Source: Macrotis lagotis
Lineage: Eukaryota; Chordata; Mammalia; Peramelemorphia; Peramelidae
NCBI RefSeq assembly: GCF_037893015.1
Contig: NC_133663.1
Location: 1,914,378-1,978,377 of the forward strand
Direction: 5' to 3'
Length of the DNA stretch: 64,000 nt
The number at the start of each line of letters is the position of its first letter. Position 1 is the stretch's first letter. The position numbers were made by a program, and so were the translations under genes. Shown piece by piece: positions 1-10,122 of this stretch. The notes below the pieces were generated by a model that was not told the DNA's origin, searched no databases, and saw only the letters and a program-made list of their open reading frames with translations.

Positions 1-149
1 ACTGATGATGTGAAAATAAGAGAAAAGAACATGAATGTGAATGTGATAGTTTAACAAACCCTGTGCAAAACTGAGAACTATATTAATGTATAAATGAGAT
101 ATAGGCATGTATGTAAGCTAGGGGGCACCACAATGCAGGCCTTCAATCC
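1..149. other. Intergenic, nothing recognised
   Basis: Non-coding sequence with no recognisable repeat or gene. Confidence 0.5.
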
Positions 150-345
150 TGAAGGCCTGAGCTTAAAATCAACCTCAAACATTTGCTAGTTGTGTGACCT
201 GGGTAAGTCATTTTGCTCTGTTTGCCTCAGTTTCCTCATCAGCAAAACTGGGATAAGAATAGCTTCTATCTCCCAGTGTTGTTGTGAGGATCAAATGAGA
301 GAATCATCATAAAGTCTGTAGTGTGTATCTAAGAAATGGGAAGCA
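150..345 (+). mobile_element. MIR/CORE-SINE fragment
   Basis: The run 'gctagttgtgtgacctgggt' followed by the 'cctcagtttcctcatc' and 'gttgttgtgaggatcaaatg' blocks is the CORE region of MIR-type SINEs in + orientation. It is diverged and lacks a clear tail or target duplication, so it is an old copy. Confidence 0.75.
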
Positions 346-2109
346 TCTTGGAAAAGTTAGCAATTACTCTATAGCTCACTATAGTTATAATGTTTGTGTG
401 TTCTTCTGAGAACTCCCATTCTCACAAAAGTCTTGCCATTGCAGTAGCTCTTGGAGACAAGTCTTGGATGTTAGACCAAGGCTGCATCTGCCTCAGAGGA
501 TTAGGGGGATCCCTAGGAGTTGGAGGTGATGTTTAAAGCTGTCTGCTTAAGCCCCCACATTTATGCGTGTGTTATTCAAAATTCAATTCAGGCAGAAAAA
601 ACTGTTGTCAAATTTCAAAACTAATAAAGACAAAGAAAACTCCATTTACTGAGAAATGAATATTGTTTATCATATTCAGGACTTTGTGAAGTGGAGATAA
701 AGGAAAACACAGCAACCCCTTCCCCCCAGAACTCAATGACATTGTGCAGAACTATATTGATAAATAAACACAAAATAATTTGGGAGGGGGATAGTAATGA
801 GAAAGACTTCTCTTTTCATTTTGTCTGAGTCCTGAAAGAAATGGAGGATTCTGGGCTCTAAATGTGAGGGAGTAGTAGAGTCAAAGGAAGTCTGTGAGGC
901 TCAAATAAAATGAGAAGCTTTGAAAAATGCATTTGCATCAATTCTTCCTGATAAATGCAGATCCCTGGAACATGCAAGGCACTGGTCCTTCATTGTAAAC
1001 TCAAAGCCATTCCCTCGCAGAGTGATGCAGTCACTCAGTTTTCAAAGGAAGAAATGCAAACTATCAATGACAATAAATGCTCCAAAGTCTAATGAGGAGA
1101 GATCAGTGAAAACCACCCTGAAGTTTCACCTCCTAGAATAGGACCAAGAACAGAGGACTCCATATGGGTTGCCATTGACCCTTTCATGGCACCTTTTGGG
1201 GTCCAGTCATTTAGCCACCCTTCCATAGCCACATAACCATCCTGCTATCTAGCCGACATCTTTCCACCTTGTTCACAAGCACCAGCATGAGACCCTTGCT
1301 TGGGAATTCCAATGAGGAACTGGTTGGCATTGCTCCTCAGTTATTATGGCTGCAGCCACCTCTCTAGTACTCATGGCCTTAGAAATTTTCTCATGGGATT
1401 TAAAACCAATCTAGGGATAAGCTTTGGAATATTCTCAGAAACCACCAAAATTAGAAAAATCTAATGTCCCAGCCCAAAGGAACCATCCCTCTCTCAAACC
1501 CTGAATTTATAGACCTAGACAAAATCACCAGGAATGGCCACGCCACTATTAGCCTTGATTGCATAGCCTAATTGCAAGGAAGCTGCAGGGACCCGCATTA
1601 AATGTTGTTGCTCACCATCAATGCGACACTGTGAGACCGTCCCTGTGAATGATCCCTAAGTCAATCAGCATGGCCAAACTCTGGTGAAAGGTGCCGGCTC
1701 CCAGGCTGGTCTTATGCAATCAGCACAAGGACCCCATTTTTGTAGGGATGCCCCCCCCACCCTGGAACTCCATGAGCTGGTAGCAGCCCATCCCACCCCA
1801 TGTGCTTTTGGGCAGTCACCCAGCCAAGTTCAGTTTTGGCATCCCTTACAAGGGATCTGTTGTGATGTGGCACGTGTATAGGCGGCCCCCTGCTGGAGGA
1901 GAGTGGGTCACGCATGCAGTTGGGCAAATGCTTATGAAGAGCTCCCCGGGTCCAGGTTACCTGCTGCAGCCCAGGGATGCGAGGACCAAAGGAAACAATC
2001 CCTTGGCCTCAGTAGCGGGTGTGTAAAGTGATTCTAGGAGGAGGAAATGGCAAAGTGCTGCTATCAGGAAAAGCCTTCTGCGCCGAACAGGGCAGCTGAA
2101 GAACCTGGA
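346..2109. other. Intergenic sequence, no gene seen
   Basis: AT-leaning up to about 1.5 kb, then more mixed. The short open frames lack family resemblance, start context and splice signals. No exon of P2RX1, the gene I would expect upstream of CAMKK1 from human gene order, is visible here or elsewhere before 8.6 kb. Confidence 0.5.
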
Positions 2110-2440
2110 GGTTCCAAGAGGCAGAGGTGAAAAGTGGGACTTCCAGGCCTGGGGACAACCTTGGCAAGGGTGGGGACAGAGGGAGGGGGAGCGTCATATC
2201 CAGGACATGGCTAATGGCCAGCTGGGCCCATATAAATAGGAGTGAGGAAGAAGCATGTGAAGATCTCTCTAGAAAGGAAAGTTGGAATCAAACAGATCAT
2301 GGAGGACTTTGAATGGCAACCAGAGAGTCTGTATGTCATCCCAGAGGCAATGAGGAGTGCCATTGCTTCTAAGCAGGGCAATGACATGGTCAGGCTCTTG
2401 TAGGAGGATTCCTTTGGTAACTGCATGGACGACAGGTGGA
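2110..2440 (+). mobile_element. Ancient interspersed repeat, family not certain
   Basis: The pattern 'ccaggcctggggacaa', 'gaggactttgaatgg', 'ggcaatgaggag' and 'gcagggcaatgacatggtca' is a widespread mammalian repeat motif series that I recognise without being able to name the family. It is degenerate and has no coding capacity. Confidence 0.45.
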
Positions 2441-2689
2441 AGGAGGGAGCAGCTTCCCCATGGCTCTTAGTGCTGCCTTATGGGACTAGCCAGAACAAGG
2501 GCAATCCCCTTTTTCTGTAACCCCCCCACCTCAGATCTTTGAAGACAATACCGTGTCCCCTAGAGGCTTCTTCAGACTCGTACTCATTTTTTCTTTATTC
2601 TGTCCTTAGGCAGCTGTCTCGAGAAACTGCAATGTCCTGCCTGCCTGCCTGTCCCCCTCTAGATGCTATACAGTTTTCTACATGAGATA

Positions 2690-2845
2690 TTCACTTTGGG
2701 GGCTTTTTGCTAGGCAGTAGAATTAAGTAACTTGCCCAAGGTCACACAGCTAGGTCATTATTAAGTGCCTGAGATCAGATTGGAACTCAGGTCCTTCTGA
2801 CGCCAGGGCCGGTGCTCTATCCACTGTGCCACCTAGCTGCCCTGA
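2690..2845 (-). mobile_element. Marsupial tRNA-head CORE-SINE, minus orientation
   Basis: Read on the minus strand it begins with the gcagctaggtgg head and 'cagtggatagagcaccggcc', then the body 'tagctgtgtgaccttgggca'. The A-rich tail is largely lost. Confidence 0.85.
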
Positions 2846-3184
2846 GATAATATAAATGGAATTTTTCAAACCTTAGAGCTTTATATAAGAGCTAGCCATT
2901 TATATATAAATCTATATAAATCATCTTTTATCGGTATTCTTTCTATTCTATGGTGGCCAGATTGGAGCATCCTAAGGGTGATGATAGAGGGCTGCTTTCT
3001 TTCCTCTTCCTAGAACCTCTGCTCTCTTTCCCACTGATCACATCACATCTGACTGGCTCATATTGGGCTTGTGCAGTAGACCTTCCTCAAGCTTTCTGAC
3101 CCCTCCTCCCCCTAGCTTGTGCTTAGGGAATCAATTTTCTGAGCTTCAATGTTAGACCAGTCATTTATTCCTGGATAGGACTCT

Positions 3185-3310
3185 GACCACAAAAGCAATT
3201 GTTTGGAGAAACTATCAGCTAAACTATCCCAAGGTCAGGCAGATTCACAGGTGAATTCTACCAAACATTCAAGAAACAATTGGTTCCAGTTCTCTGTGAG
3301 GAAGGCAGAA
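3185..3310 (+). mobile_element. L1 ORF2 fragment (before the reverse transcriptase)
   Basis: The translation contains GEFYQTFKKQLVPVL, the segment preceding the reverse-transcriptase domain of mammalian L1 ORF2. It continues after an RTE-like insertion at 3516. Dead copy with stops. Confidence 0.75.
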
Positions 3311-3515
3311 TGAAGCAGCTCAAAGGCAATGTGACATCGGTAAGTTCAGTGCCCACCCCAGATCTTCCCACGGACTATTTGCACCCACACTGTGGTAGAG
3401 CGTTTCAGGCACGTATTGGTCTGATCAGCTGCAGTGGAGCACATTGTACTTTGTCTCAAACATAGAAATAGCATTTGGGTCTTCTTCAATAACAAAGGAC
3501 AAGAACGAACCAACC
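3311..3515 (+). mobile_element. RTE-type LINE 3' end inserted in L1
   Basis: The frame reads [19 protein letters not shown], a Cys/His pattern seen at the C-terminus of some LINE ORFs. It is followed by the tail 'aacaaaggacaagaacgaac' and caaccaac repeats typical of RTE 3' ends. The L1 segment 'ccaaacattcaagaaacaat' before it is repeated in diverged form after it, consistent with a target-site duplication of about 33 bp. Confidence 0.6.
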
Positions 3516-3870
3516 AAACATTTGAGGAACAACTGGTGCCAATTCTATATAAACTGTTGGAAAATGTAGGTGTAGAAGTTCTACCAAATCCCTTCTTAGT
3601 CAACGCTATGGTGCTGATACCTAAACCACAAAGAGTCAAAACAGAAGAAACTTAGAGACCAATTTCCCTAATGAATATGGATACAAAAATTTTAAATAAA
3701 ATATTGGCAAAGTGATTAAAGCAAGTTATCACTAGGGCAATGCACTATGATCAGGCAGGATTTATAGCAGGAATGTAGGGTCAGTTCAATATTAGGATAT
3801 TGCATAATTGATCATATCAATAACAAACCTAACAGAAATCATAGAATTATTTCAAAAGATGATGGAAAAG
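3516..3870 (+). mobile_element. L1 ORF2 reverse-transcriptase fragment
   Basis: The translation gives [45 protein letters not shown] and YDQAGFIAG, the start of the L1 reverse-transcriptase domain, with several stops. It is interrupted at 3871 by a SINE and resumes at 4029 with DAEKAFDKI. Confidence 0.9.
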
Positions 3871-4028
3871 GGGTGGCTAGGTAGCCTAGTGGATAGAGCA
3901 CCGGCCCTGGAGTCAGGAGTACCTGGGTTCCAATCTGACCTCAGACACTTCATAATTACCTAGCTGTGTGGCCTTGGGCAAGCCACTTAACCCCATTGCC
4001 TTGCAAAAACAAAAACAAAACAAAAAAA
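3871..4028 (+). mobile_element. CORE-SINE inserted in L1, with target duplication
   Basis: A nearly complete SINE with head 'gtggatagagcaccggccct', body 'ctagctgtgtggccttgggc' and tail 'ttgccttgcaaaaacaaaaa'. The flanks are AAAGATGATGGAAAAG on the left and AAAGATGCTGAAAAAG on the right, a 16-bp target duplication with two mismatches. Confidence 0.92.
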
Positions 4029-4216
4029 GATGCTGAAAAAGCTTTTGACAAAATATAGCACCTATTCCTATTGTATACACCAGAGAGCATGGGAATAAGT
4101 AGATTGTTGCTCAGAATGATAAACAGTATCCATCTAGAATCATCAGAAAACATTATATGGAATGGGGATACATCCCAATAAGATCAGAGGTGAAACAAGG
4201 ATGCCCCATATTGTAT
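4029..4216 (+). mobile_element. L1 ORF2 fragment (continuation)
   Basis: Resumes the reverse transcriptase with DAEKAFDKI and runs to a point just after the conserved Gly-Cys-Pro turn before a second SINE enters. Stops and frameshifts are present. Confidence 0.8.
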
Positions 4217-4378
4217 TTGTTGTTTTCTTTGGGGGGGGGTAGGTTTTTGGCAAGACAATGGGGCTAAGTGGCTTGCCCAAGGCCACACAGCTAGGTAATT
4301 ATGAAGTGTCTGAGGTCAAATTTGAACTCAGGTCCTCCTGATTCCAGGGCCAGTGCTCTATCCACTGCCACTAGCTGG
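4217..4378 (-). mobile_element. CORE-SINE in minus orientation, exact 14-bp target duplication
   Basis: On + it starts with a T/G-rich tail and aggtttttggcaagacaatg, then 'cttgcccaaggccacacagc', and ends in the reversed head. GCCCCATATTGTAT occurs on both sides (4203-4216 and 4379-4392), an exact target-site duplication inside the L1. Confidence 0.92.
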
Positions 4379-4392
4379 GCCCCATATTGTAT

Positions 4393-4665
4393 GGGGGGAG
4401 GGAGAGAGGGAGAAAAACATAAAACTCAAAACCTTGCAAAAAAGATAATTGTTGAAAACTGCTGTTGCACAGAGTTGGGAAAATAAATAAAACATTTTAA
4501 TTAAAAAAGAAATGTGAGCTTTGGCAATAAGAGAAGAAAAAGAACTGGAAGGAGTTAGAATAGTACTGAAAAAACAAAGCTTTCACTGCGGCTGATATGA
4601 GGGTAAACTTTGAGAATCCTAGAAAATCATCTAAAAAGCTACTGGAGACAATAAATGCTCAGGAC
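4393..4665 (+). mobile_element. LINE 3'-end-like segment and last L1 ORF2 remnant
   Basis: 4393-4505 is G/A-rich and ends in aataaataaaacattttaat, like a retroposed 3' end. From about 4510 the L1 frame returns (ALAIREEKELEGVRI, matching the family's AIRQEKEIEGI region) and fades by about 4665. Confidence 0.6.
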
Positions 4666-5079
4666 AAATCTCCTCCTCCAAGTCAAGTGCTCTAGCTGAT
4701 CACTGGCAGTTCCCATCAGGCACATACAGCATAAAAGGGAGGAGAACCTCGAGATCTGAGCAAACTGGATGGAACACTGGGTCTCACTAGGAGAACGGTG
4801 CTATTCTGTTCTTGGACAGATGGGGGCAGCAGGTCTATCCCAGGAATAAGGAGCATTGATGATGATGCGATTCTGGGACAAAAATTCTGTCAGTAGCCTG
4901 GATTTCAGTACCATAGTTGGAACTTTCCTCTTTCATTGTCTACCTGGAGCCTCTTCTGGGTCTTCAGATTTCCACACCTCTTAAATTTCATCTTCTCACA
5001 TTCAGCTCCATAGTCTGTCGACACCTTGTCATTCAATGTTAGTTATCCTTCCAACCAACCAGTCTTAGAGGCTATGTGA
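4666..5079. other. Intergenic, nothing recognised
   Basis: No gene, repeat family or regulatory cluster that I can support. Confidence 0.4.
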
Positions 5080-5165
5080 TATTCCCAAGCTCAGGAAGTT
5101 AGAAAATATCTGAGGCAGGATTTGAACTCAGGCCTTCCTGAGGCGTGTGCTGTGTCTACAAGAGA
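5080..5165 (-). mobile_element. Degenerate SINE fragment
   Basis: 'gatttgaactcaggccttcc' preceded by 'ttcccaagctcaggaag' is the reversed body of a MIR/CORE-SINE, short and worn. Confidence 0.55.
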
Positions 5166-5479
5166 AATGGGAACCCCATTAGACACTAGGACACAGATTG
5201 ATGAGGAGGCTGCTGAGAAGATGGCCAGAGAGGAGGAAGTAAAAGTGAAGCAGAGTGAAGTCAACCTGGGGCCTGCCTGAAACAGGGGGCCAGCCAGGGA
5301 TGGCACCCTGGGCCTCAGAGCAGAAGCTAAGGCTGAAAGGACTAAAAGCCATGGCTGGTTGGAGTATCAAGAATGGGGTAGAAGATACTCAAAAGCCAGA
5401 GAGCAGAAGTGTACTGAAATATGGACTGGGTGCCTGCCTATTAAATATATTCCATGAATAGTCTGGTGGAAAGAGCCCA

Positions 5480-5549
5480 GGGTGATGTTTGTCCTTCATT
5501 CTCAAAGAGGACCATGTCAAGCATATGAATTCGATATGAGTGAGGGGTG
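5480..5549 (-). mobile_element. RTE-related SINE, first part (interrupted)
   Basis: 'ttgtccttcattctcaaaga' with 'ggaccatg' is the reversed 3' end of an RTE-mobilised marsupial SINE. It continues after the younger SINE at 5710. Confidence 0.65.
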
Positions 5550-5709
5550 GGGCAGTTAGGTGGCCCAGGGGATAGAGCACCAGCCCTGGAGTCAGGAGGA
5601 CCTGAGTTCAAATCCGGCTCAGACACTTAATAATTCCCTAGCTGTGTGGCCTTAGGCAAGTCACTTAACCCCATTTGCCTTGCAAAAAACCTAAACAACC
5701 ACAACAAAA
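5550..5709 (+). mobile_element. CORE-SINE nested in an older RTE-related SINE
   Basis: A complete SINE (ggcagttaggtggccc head, 'ggagtcaggaggacctgagt', tail 'tgccttgcaaaaaacctaaa'). The flanks GATATGAGTGAGGGGTG (5533-5549) and GATTTGAGTGAAGGGGTG (5710-5727) are the target duplication. Confidence 0.9.
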
Positions 5710-5935
5710 GATTTGAGTGAAGGGGTGTTGTGCAAAGTCTCCAGTCAGCCGGGATCAATGGCCACCAGATAGGAATCTGGATGACTGGAGATGACCTTGG
5801 AAGTGAGGCTAGCAGGGTGGAGAGACTTACCCAAGGTCACACATCTAGTAAGTATTAAGTGTCTGAGGCAGGATTCTAAATCCCTTCCTCCTGACTCCAA
5901 GGCCAGTGCTCTTATCTACTGCACCATCAGGATAG
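5710..5935 (-). mobile_element. RTE-related SINE, second part with CORE-SINE-like end
   Basis: 'gatgactggagatgacctt' and the following 'cccaaggtcacacatctagt' and 'gaggcaggattctaaatccc' continue the older element in reverse orientation. Confidence 0.6.
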
Positions 5936-6849
5936 CAGTGAGAGGAACACTTTGACTGTGGGCTTAGCCATGAATCTTTTCTATTTTTATTGTGTAAAGA
6001 TTTTATTTAGCCTTTTCCATGCTTAATGTCATTGTTAGCTTGAATGCTTTCAGGATGCTGAAGGAGTTTTTTTTCTGAAATAAACCACATTAGACCATAC
6101 AGGTCAGAGTATTCCTGGATGGGGACATGTGCCAGAGAGACTATGGAAAAACGCCCCCCAAATTGTGCATCCTCCTGGCAGGAGAGATGCCCCAGGACTA
6201 AGGCTGAATTAGTGCGTATCTGCTGCTATTTTCATTCTCTCTCACTTCATCTTTCTTTCTCATGTCTTGTTCCAATTTGTCATTCATTCATAGACAACAA
6301 TATGTTTAACCTTTCCTTTGTCACTGGCCAAATCAGCAGTTTGCAGTATTTTTTGTTATCATTACTAAAATAGAAATACGATTTGGCCTTTCCCTTCTTT
6401 CAAACCTCTTTATTGTCCAAGAAGTGGAGTCATGGCACCAGAATATATAACTTATTAGATATAACATATATATATATTTCCAATCAAAAGGAGGAATATA
6501 TAATTAATATATACATAATGTATTCTTTTTTTTATAATGCTACTCTATTTTTTCAGTAAAATCCTATCAATCTCACCTCTACCTGTAGTTATAGGGTGCC
6601 TGTGTTCCACAGCATTGAGGCTTATCATTTCCAACTCTTTTCCCCTTTTAGTGCCTATATAATGGGTTCATGCATTGGTTTGGAATTGAGACCAGCATTG
6701 ATGTCACTGGCACAGGACCCCCCATCACAGTATGCCCTTAACGCTGAAGGTGCTGTGCTCTGTGAGCCAAGGAGAGTTGAAGGAGGTCAAAAGAAACATG
6801 AGAGGTGCAAGTTTAGAGAATCCACCTGAAATGTTTGCATAGACCATTT
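5936..6849. other. AT-rich intergenic stretch
   Basis: Contains a TA-rich simple tract (about 6445-6540, 'acatatatatatatttcc') and several T-runs. No gene supported. Confidence 0.45.
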
Positions 6850-6965
6850 GTTCCAGGCCTTGGCAGAGCTTTCAAACCTCATCTTGGACTGATCAGACGC
6901 CCTGAACCTTGACTCTAATGGGTTGATGCCATTTTGGTCCTCTTTGAGAACCAAGGAATCCTGAT
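6850..6965 (+). mobile_element. RTE-related SINE/LINE 3' fragment
   Basis: 'ggactgatcagacgccctga' and 'ccattttggtcctctttgag' with 'aaccaaggaa' resemble the 3' end seen at 3420-3510, in the same orientation. Confidence 0.5.
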
Positions 6966-7569
6966 AGTTTTCATTTGAAACTCCACTGAAATACTTTTCA
7001 GCAATTATTGATGATTTGTGTATCTTCTTTCAGTAACTGCCTTTGGTTGTCTCTCTTGGAGGGAGCACGTCTTACTCAGAAATTTGTGTCATTCCTCCAC
7101 AGTTTCGACGTCTGCTTTTTATAAGAAATGTTTGCAGCAAAAGCTTCTTCTTAATCTATTTTTTTCCTTTTAAAATAACTGTCTATGGACTCAACTGCAT
7201 TTACCTTTGGATGCTCCTTGCTTTGAGTTGTGCCAAAGGCCCTTTCAAAATAAGCAGCTCCCTCTCCTTTGCCCCATTATGCCTTCTATCTGTTGAGTAG
7301 AGATCATAAGAACAATCAGAGGCTTGGTGGCTAGTTCTCTCTGCTGTTCTATTTTGCTGAGAATCTCCTATGATTAACTTCTGTGCAGGAGGGAGCTTGC
7401 TGCAGACAAGCTTCACAGGCAGCTTGGTGCCTGAACCAGCCAAACGGGTTTTAGTCATTTGAAGAGGGTGTTAAACCCTCCCAATGGGTTCTTGAGTTCT
7501 CTTTCCCTTGGAGTTGGTTGTGTGGTTGCAAAGAGAACCCACTGTGGCATGTGCCTGACCAAGGTCTGA
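6966..7569. other. Intergenic, nothing recognised
   Basis: Short open frames only, with no family resemblance or splice context. Confidence 0.4.
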
Positions 7570-7745
7570 CTTTTCCTGTCACTCTTCCTCATGGATGCCT
7601 TCAATCAACCAGCCAATCAGCAAACACTGAAGTGCCAGACATGGTGCTGTCTGTTCACGGGTGGGCTTGGTGCTCGTTGTGGATCATAGGTGCTGGAGAC
7701 CCAGACTACAATGGTAGAGTTTCTCCAGTCAAGGAGTTTATAATT
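7570..7745 (+). mobile_element. Possible ancient SINE fragment
   Basis: 'caatcagcaaacactgaagt', 'gccagacatggtgctgtct' and 'cagtcaaggagtttataatt' resemble a worn copy of the family with 'aaacatttattaagcacc' ends. Weak match. Confidence 0.35.
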
Positions 7746-8117
7746 GGTCTTCAGTGGCATCCTCCCACCACAAATCTCAAAATATGAAGGTTTCTGAAGA
7801 ATTCAGGGCAGCAGAGTCATGTGTGATGGAGTCATGGGGACTGCCAGGATGACCGGCCAAGGGTTGCCCAGAGGAAGTAGGGTACATATGACCAGACAAG
7901 CTGATCGTTCAGGTAGCAGGAGAGATCACGGGAAGACAGCCCAAGAGACAATCATAAGACATACAGGCTGTTGATCGGACAGAGGATTTCCAGGAGGATG
8001 CCCAGGCTGGGCTTTGATCTGCAGGGCTGGCTGGAGAAAGGACCCCCATTCCCAAGATCCCAAGTGCTACCTCATTTCCTCTGCCTAAAGGTGGCTTTGC
8101 CTTCCCAGAATTCATCC

Positions 8118-8200
8118 ACAGAGTCACAGACCCTCAGAGCTGGAAGGAGCCGTGAGGCTGCTAAGCCAAAGCCCAGACACTCTTCAGACGCCAGCCATCT
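8118..8200 (+). mobile_element. Possible ancient repeat fragment
   Basis: 'agagtcacagaccctcagag' with 'ctggaaggagccgtgagg' follows a common mammalian repeat pattern (cagagctggaagggacc). Short and degenerate. Confidence 0.4.
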
Positions 8201-8422
8201 CACTATGACTGAGCACGTGGATGTTGGCACTGGCCTTCCTGCCCACCTCTTCAGAGGGTGAGAGTCAAGACCTGTTGGCCTAGCTGAGCGTGAGACCGGA
8301 TCTCAAAGCCCTAGTGAGTTCTTCCGCCTCGTGAGCACGGGTGACCCAATGCTTATCCTGAAACCTTTCTTCCAGTTCTGGAGGAAGCTCGAGGTTGGAG
8401 CTCCTGGATCAATTCAGGCTGA

Positions 8423-8486
8423 GTGGCAGCGTGGCAGCGTGGCAGCGTGGCAGCGTGGCAGTGTGGTGGCGTAGCAGTGTGGTGGC
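8423..8486 (+). repeat. Octamer tandem repeat (GTGGCAGC, about 8 copies)
   Basis: Four perfect GTGGCAGC units are followed by four variants (GTGGCAGT, GTGGTGGC, GTAGCAGT, GTGGTGGC). It sits at the upstream edge of the CpG island. Confidence 0.9.
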
Positions 8487-9490
8487 ATGGGGGGGGGCAG
8501 TTTTTGGACAGTGCAGAGTCGAGGTCCAGTGGCCTTCTTCCTGTTTGAATGTTTTAAGTCTCGCCCTTGCAGAGAGTGTAGCATCGATATCTGCCCACCG
8601 GCCTGTCCGGCCCTCCCGCCGTTTGTGCTGGTGGCGGTCCTGCACTTGGCCTCTGGTGTACTGGGGCCCCGAAAGCCTTTCTCCTCTCTGGAGGCAAGTC
8701 AGGAAGAGTCAGAGACAAGGAGACGAGGAGGCTGTTCCTCCATCCCCGCCATCCCCGCCTTCCCCGCCCGGGCTCGGTCCAGGGCTAAGGGTGTACAGCT
8801 GGGACGGGCCTCAGGGCCTCTCCCGGCCCTTGGTCCAGCGGTTGGGGCTGCTGTTCTGGCGCTATGAGGCAGGAGCTCTAAACGTGCCTTTAGCCGACAG
8901 AGGCCTGGGGGCCTGGTGCCTCGGGGGCCCCCAGCTCCTCTCTGTACCTGCTGGGCCTCGCCGAGGGACGAGGAGGTTCTGGGCAGTGGCCGAGGGCCAG
9001 GCCCGGCCCGTGTCGGCCCCCGTGACGCCGAGGAAAGCTGCCGGTGGCGGCCTGGTGCGAGGGGGCCTTGGGCCGGCTGCACCCCGGCCCTGCTCCAGGC
9101 TGGGCGCCGCGGCCCCAGCTTCTGCCCCGATGCCCCCACCCAGGAGGGGGGGGAAGGTGGAGGCGAGGGTATGAGGCCCCGTCCCTGCCCGCCCCACCCG
9201 GAGAGTGACCACCCTCGGGTGCCCGACCGGCCCGTGAGCGAATGAATGAAGGGATGAGTGAATGGGTGAATGGATGGCTGGACGGAGGGTGGGCAGTGGG
9301 TGGGCAGTGGGTGCCTGGGCCTGCCCGGGGCGGCGGCTGTGGCCCGCCCGGCCTTGGCGTCCCCCGCCCCGGCGCAGGGTGAGGGGCCCAGAGGGCGGGG
9401 CTGGGTGCCAGTGCGGGGGGGGGGGGGGGGGCGGGGGCGCGGTGAAAGGCGGCCCGGGGCGGGGCCCCCCATCCGCCCCCCCCCCGGCCT

Positions 9491-9625
9491 GCCATTGGCC
9501 GCCGCCGCGCGGGGGCCCGCTCCCCCGGCCCAATCGGGCTGCGGCGCGGCCAGGGGCCAATGGGCGGTGGCCGGAGGCGGGGCGCCGGGAGCGGGCGGGG
9601 CGGGGGGCGGGGAGTGGGGGAGGGG
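9491..9625 (+). promoter_or_regulatory. Core promoter with NF-Y (CCAAT) and GC boxes
   Basis: Three CCAAT-type boxes lie close together: an inverted one in GCCATTGGCC (9491-9500), CCAAT in GGCCCAATCGG near 9529-9534, and CCAAT at 9557-9561 within GGGGCCAATGGGCGG. GC boxes (GGGCGG, GGCGGGGC) run from about 9562 to 9620. There is no TATA box. NF-Y and Sp-type boxes 30-40 bp apart are typical of TATA-less CpG promoters, with transcription starting within about 100 bp downstream. This fits exon 1 ending at 9721. No start site can be read from sequence alone. Confidence 0.6.
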
Positions 9626-9629
9626 AGGG

Positions 9630-9721
9630 GGAGGAGGAGGAGGAGGAAGAGCGGCGGCCCCGGAGCCGGAGGAGCCGCAGCCGGAGCCGGAGGAGCCCCC
9701 CGGGGCTGCGGCCCAGGCCAG
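9630..9721 (+). other. CAMKK1: CAMKK1 exon 1 (probable 5' UTR), 5' end approximate
   Basis: The 3' boundary is the donor GCCCAGGCCAG|GTAAGCGG at 9721/9722, a strong 5' splice site. The segment is GC-rich with GGAG/CCGGAGCCGG repeats and has no ATG in a good context. The start codon matching known CaMKK1 proteins is in exon 2, so this exon is read as non-coding. The 5' limit is set only as just downstream of the GC boxes. Further untranslated exons in the 36-kb intron cannot be excluded. Confidence 0.55.
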
Positions 9722-10051
9722 GTAAGCGGGGCCCGGGGGGCGGGGGGACTCACCTGTCTGAGCTGCCCGGGGGCCCGGTGCGCGGGGGCCGCCGCCAGGC
9801 CCGGACCCTCCCCTCCCTCTGGGGCTCCCGGGGCCCCCCAGCGGCTCCCCCGCTCCCCGCCCCCCACGGCAGCTTCCAGGCGGGAGTGGGCGTCCGCTCG
9901 GAGGAGCCGGGGCTGAGAACCGGGGGTCGCCCCTCCGCTCCCGGGGGGCAGCCGCAGCGGGGGCCTGCTCCCCGCAGGTCCCGGGGCTCTGCCCATGGGG
10001 GGTCCCCGTGGCCCCGGCAGCTCCTCCTCGTGTCATGATTGTAGGTGAAGG

Positions 10052-10122
10052 CCGGGCCGTGGGGGCCGGGCCGTGGGGTCGGGCCGTGGGGGCCGGGCCG
10101 CGGGGTCGGGCCGTGGGGCCCG
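10052..10122 (+). repeat. GC-rich minisatellite in the first intron
   Basis: Alternating units GGGCCGTGGGGGCC and GGGCCGTGGGGTC are repeated about five times, 330 bp downstream of exon 1. Runs of four to five G suggest G-quadruplex potential on the + strand. Confidence 0.85.

Noticed and set aside
3280..3465. Small zinc-finger-like frame ([19 protein letters not shown])
   Set aside because: It is the 3' end of an RTE-type LINE flanked by a duplicated L1 target, not a host gene.
1..8600. Search for P2RX1 exons expected upstream from human gene order
   Set aside because: No segment resembles the P2X ectodomain cysteine pattern or its transmembrane ends. The gene may lie further left.
8699..10036. 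445-aa minus-strand open frame (and overlapping frames of 232-368 aa) over the CpG island
   Set aside because: Pro/Arg/Ala/Gly-rich in every frame, with no domain. Long frames are expected where stops are rare because of G+C content.
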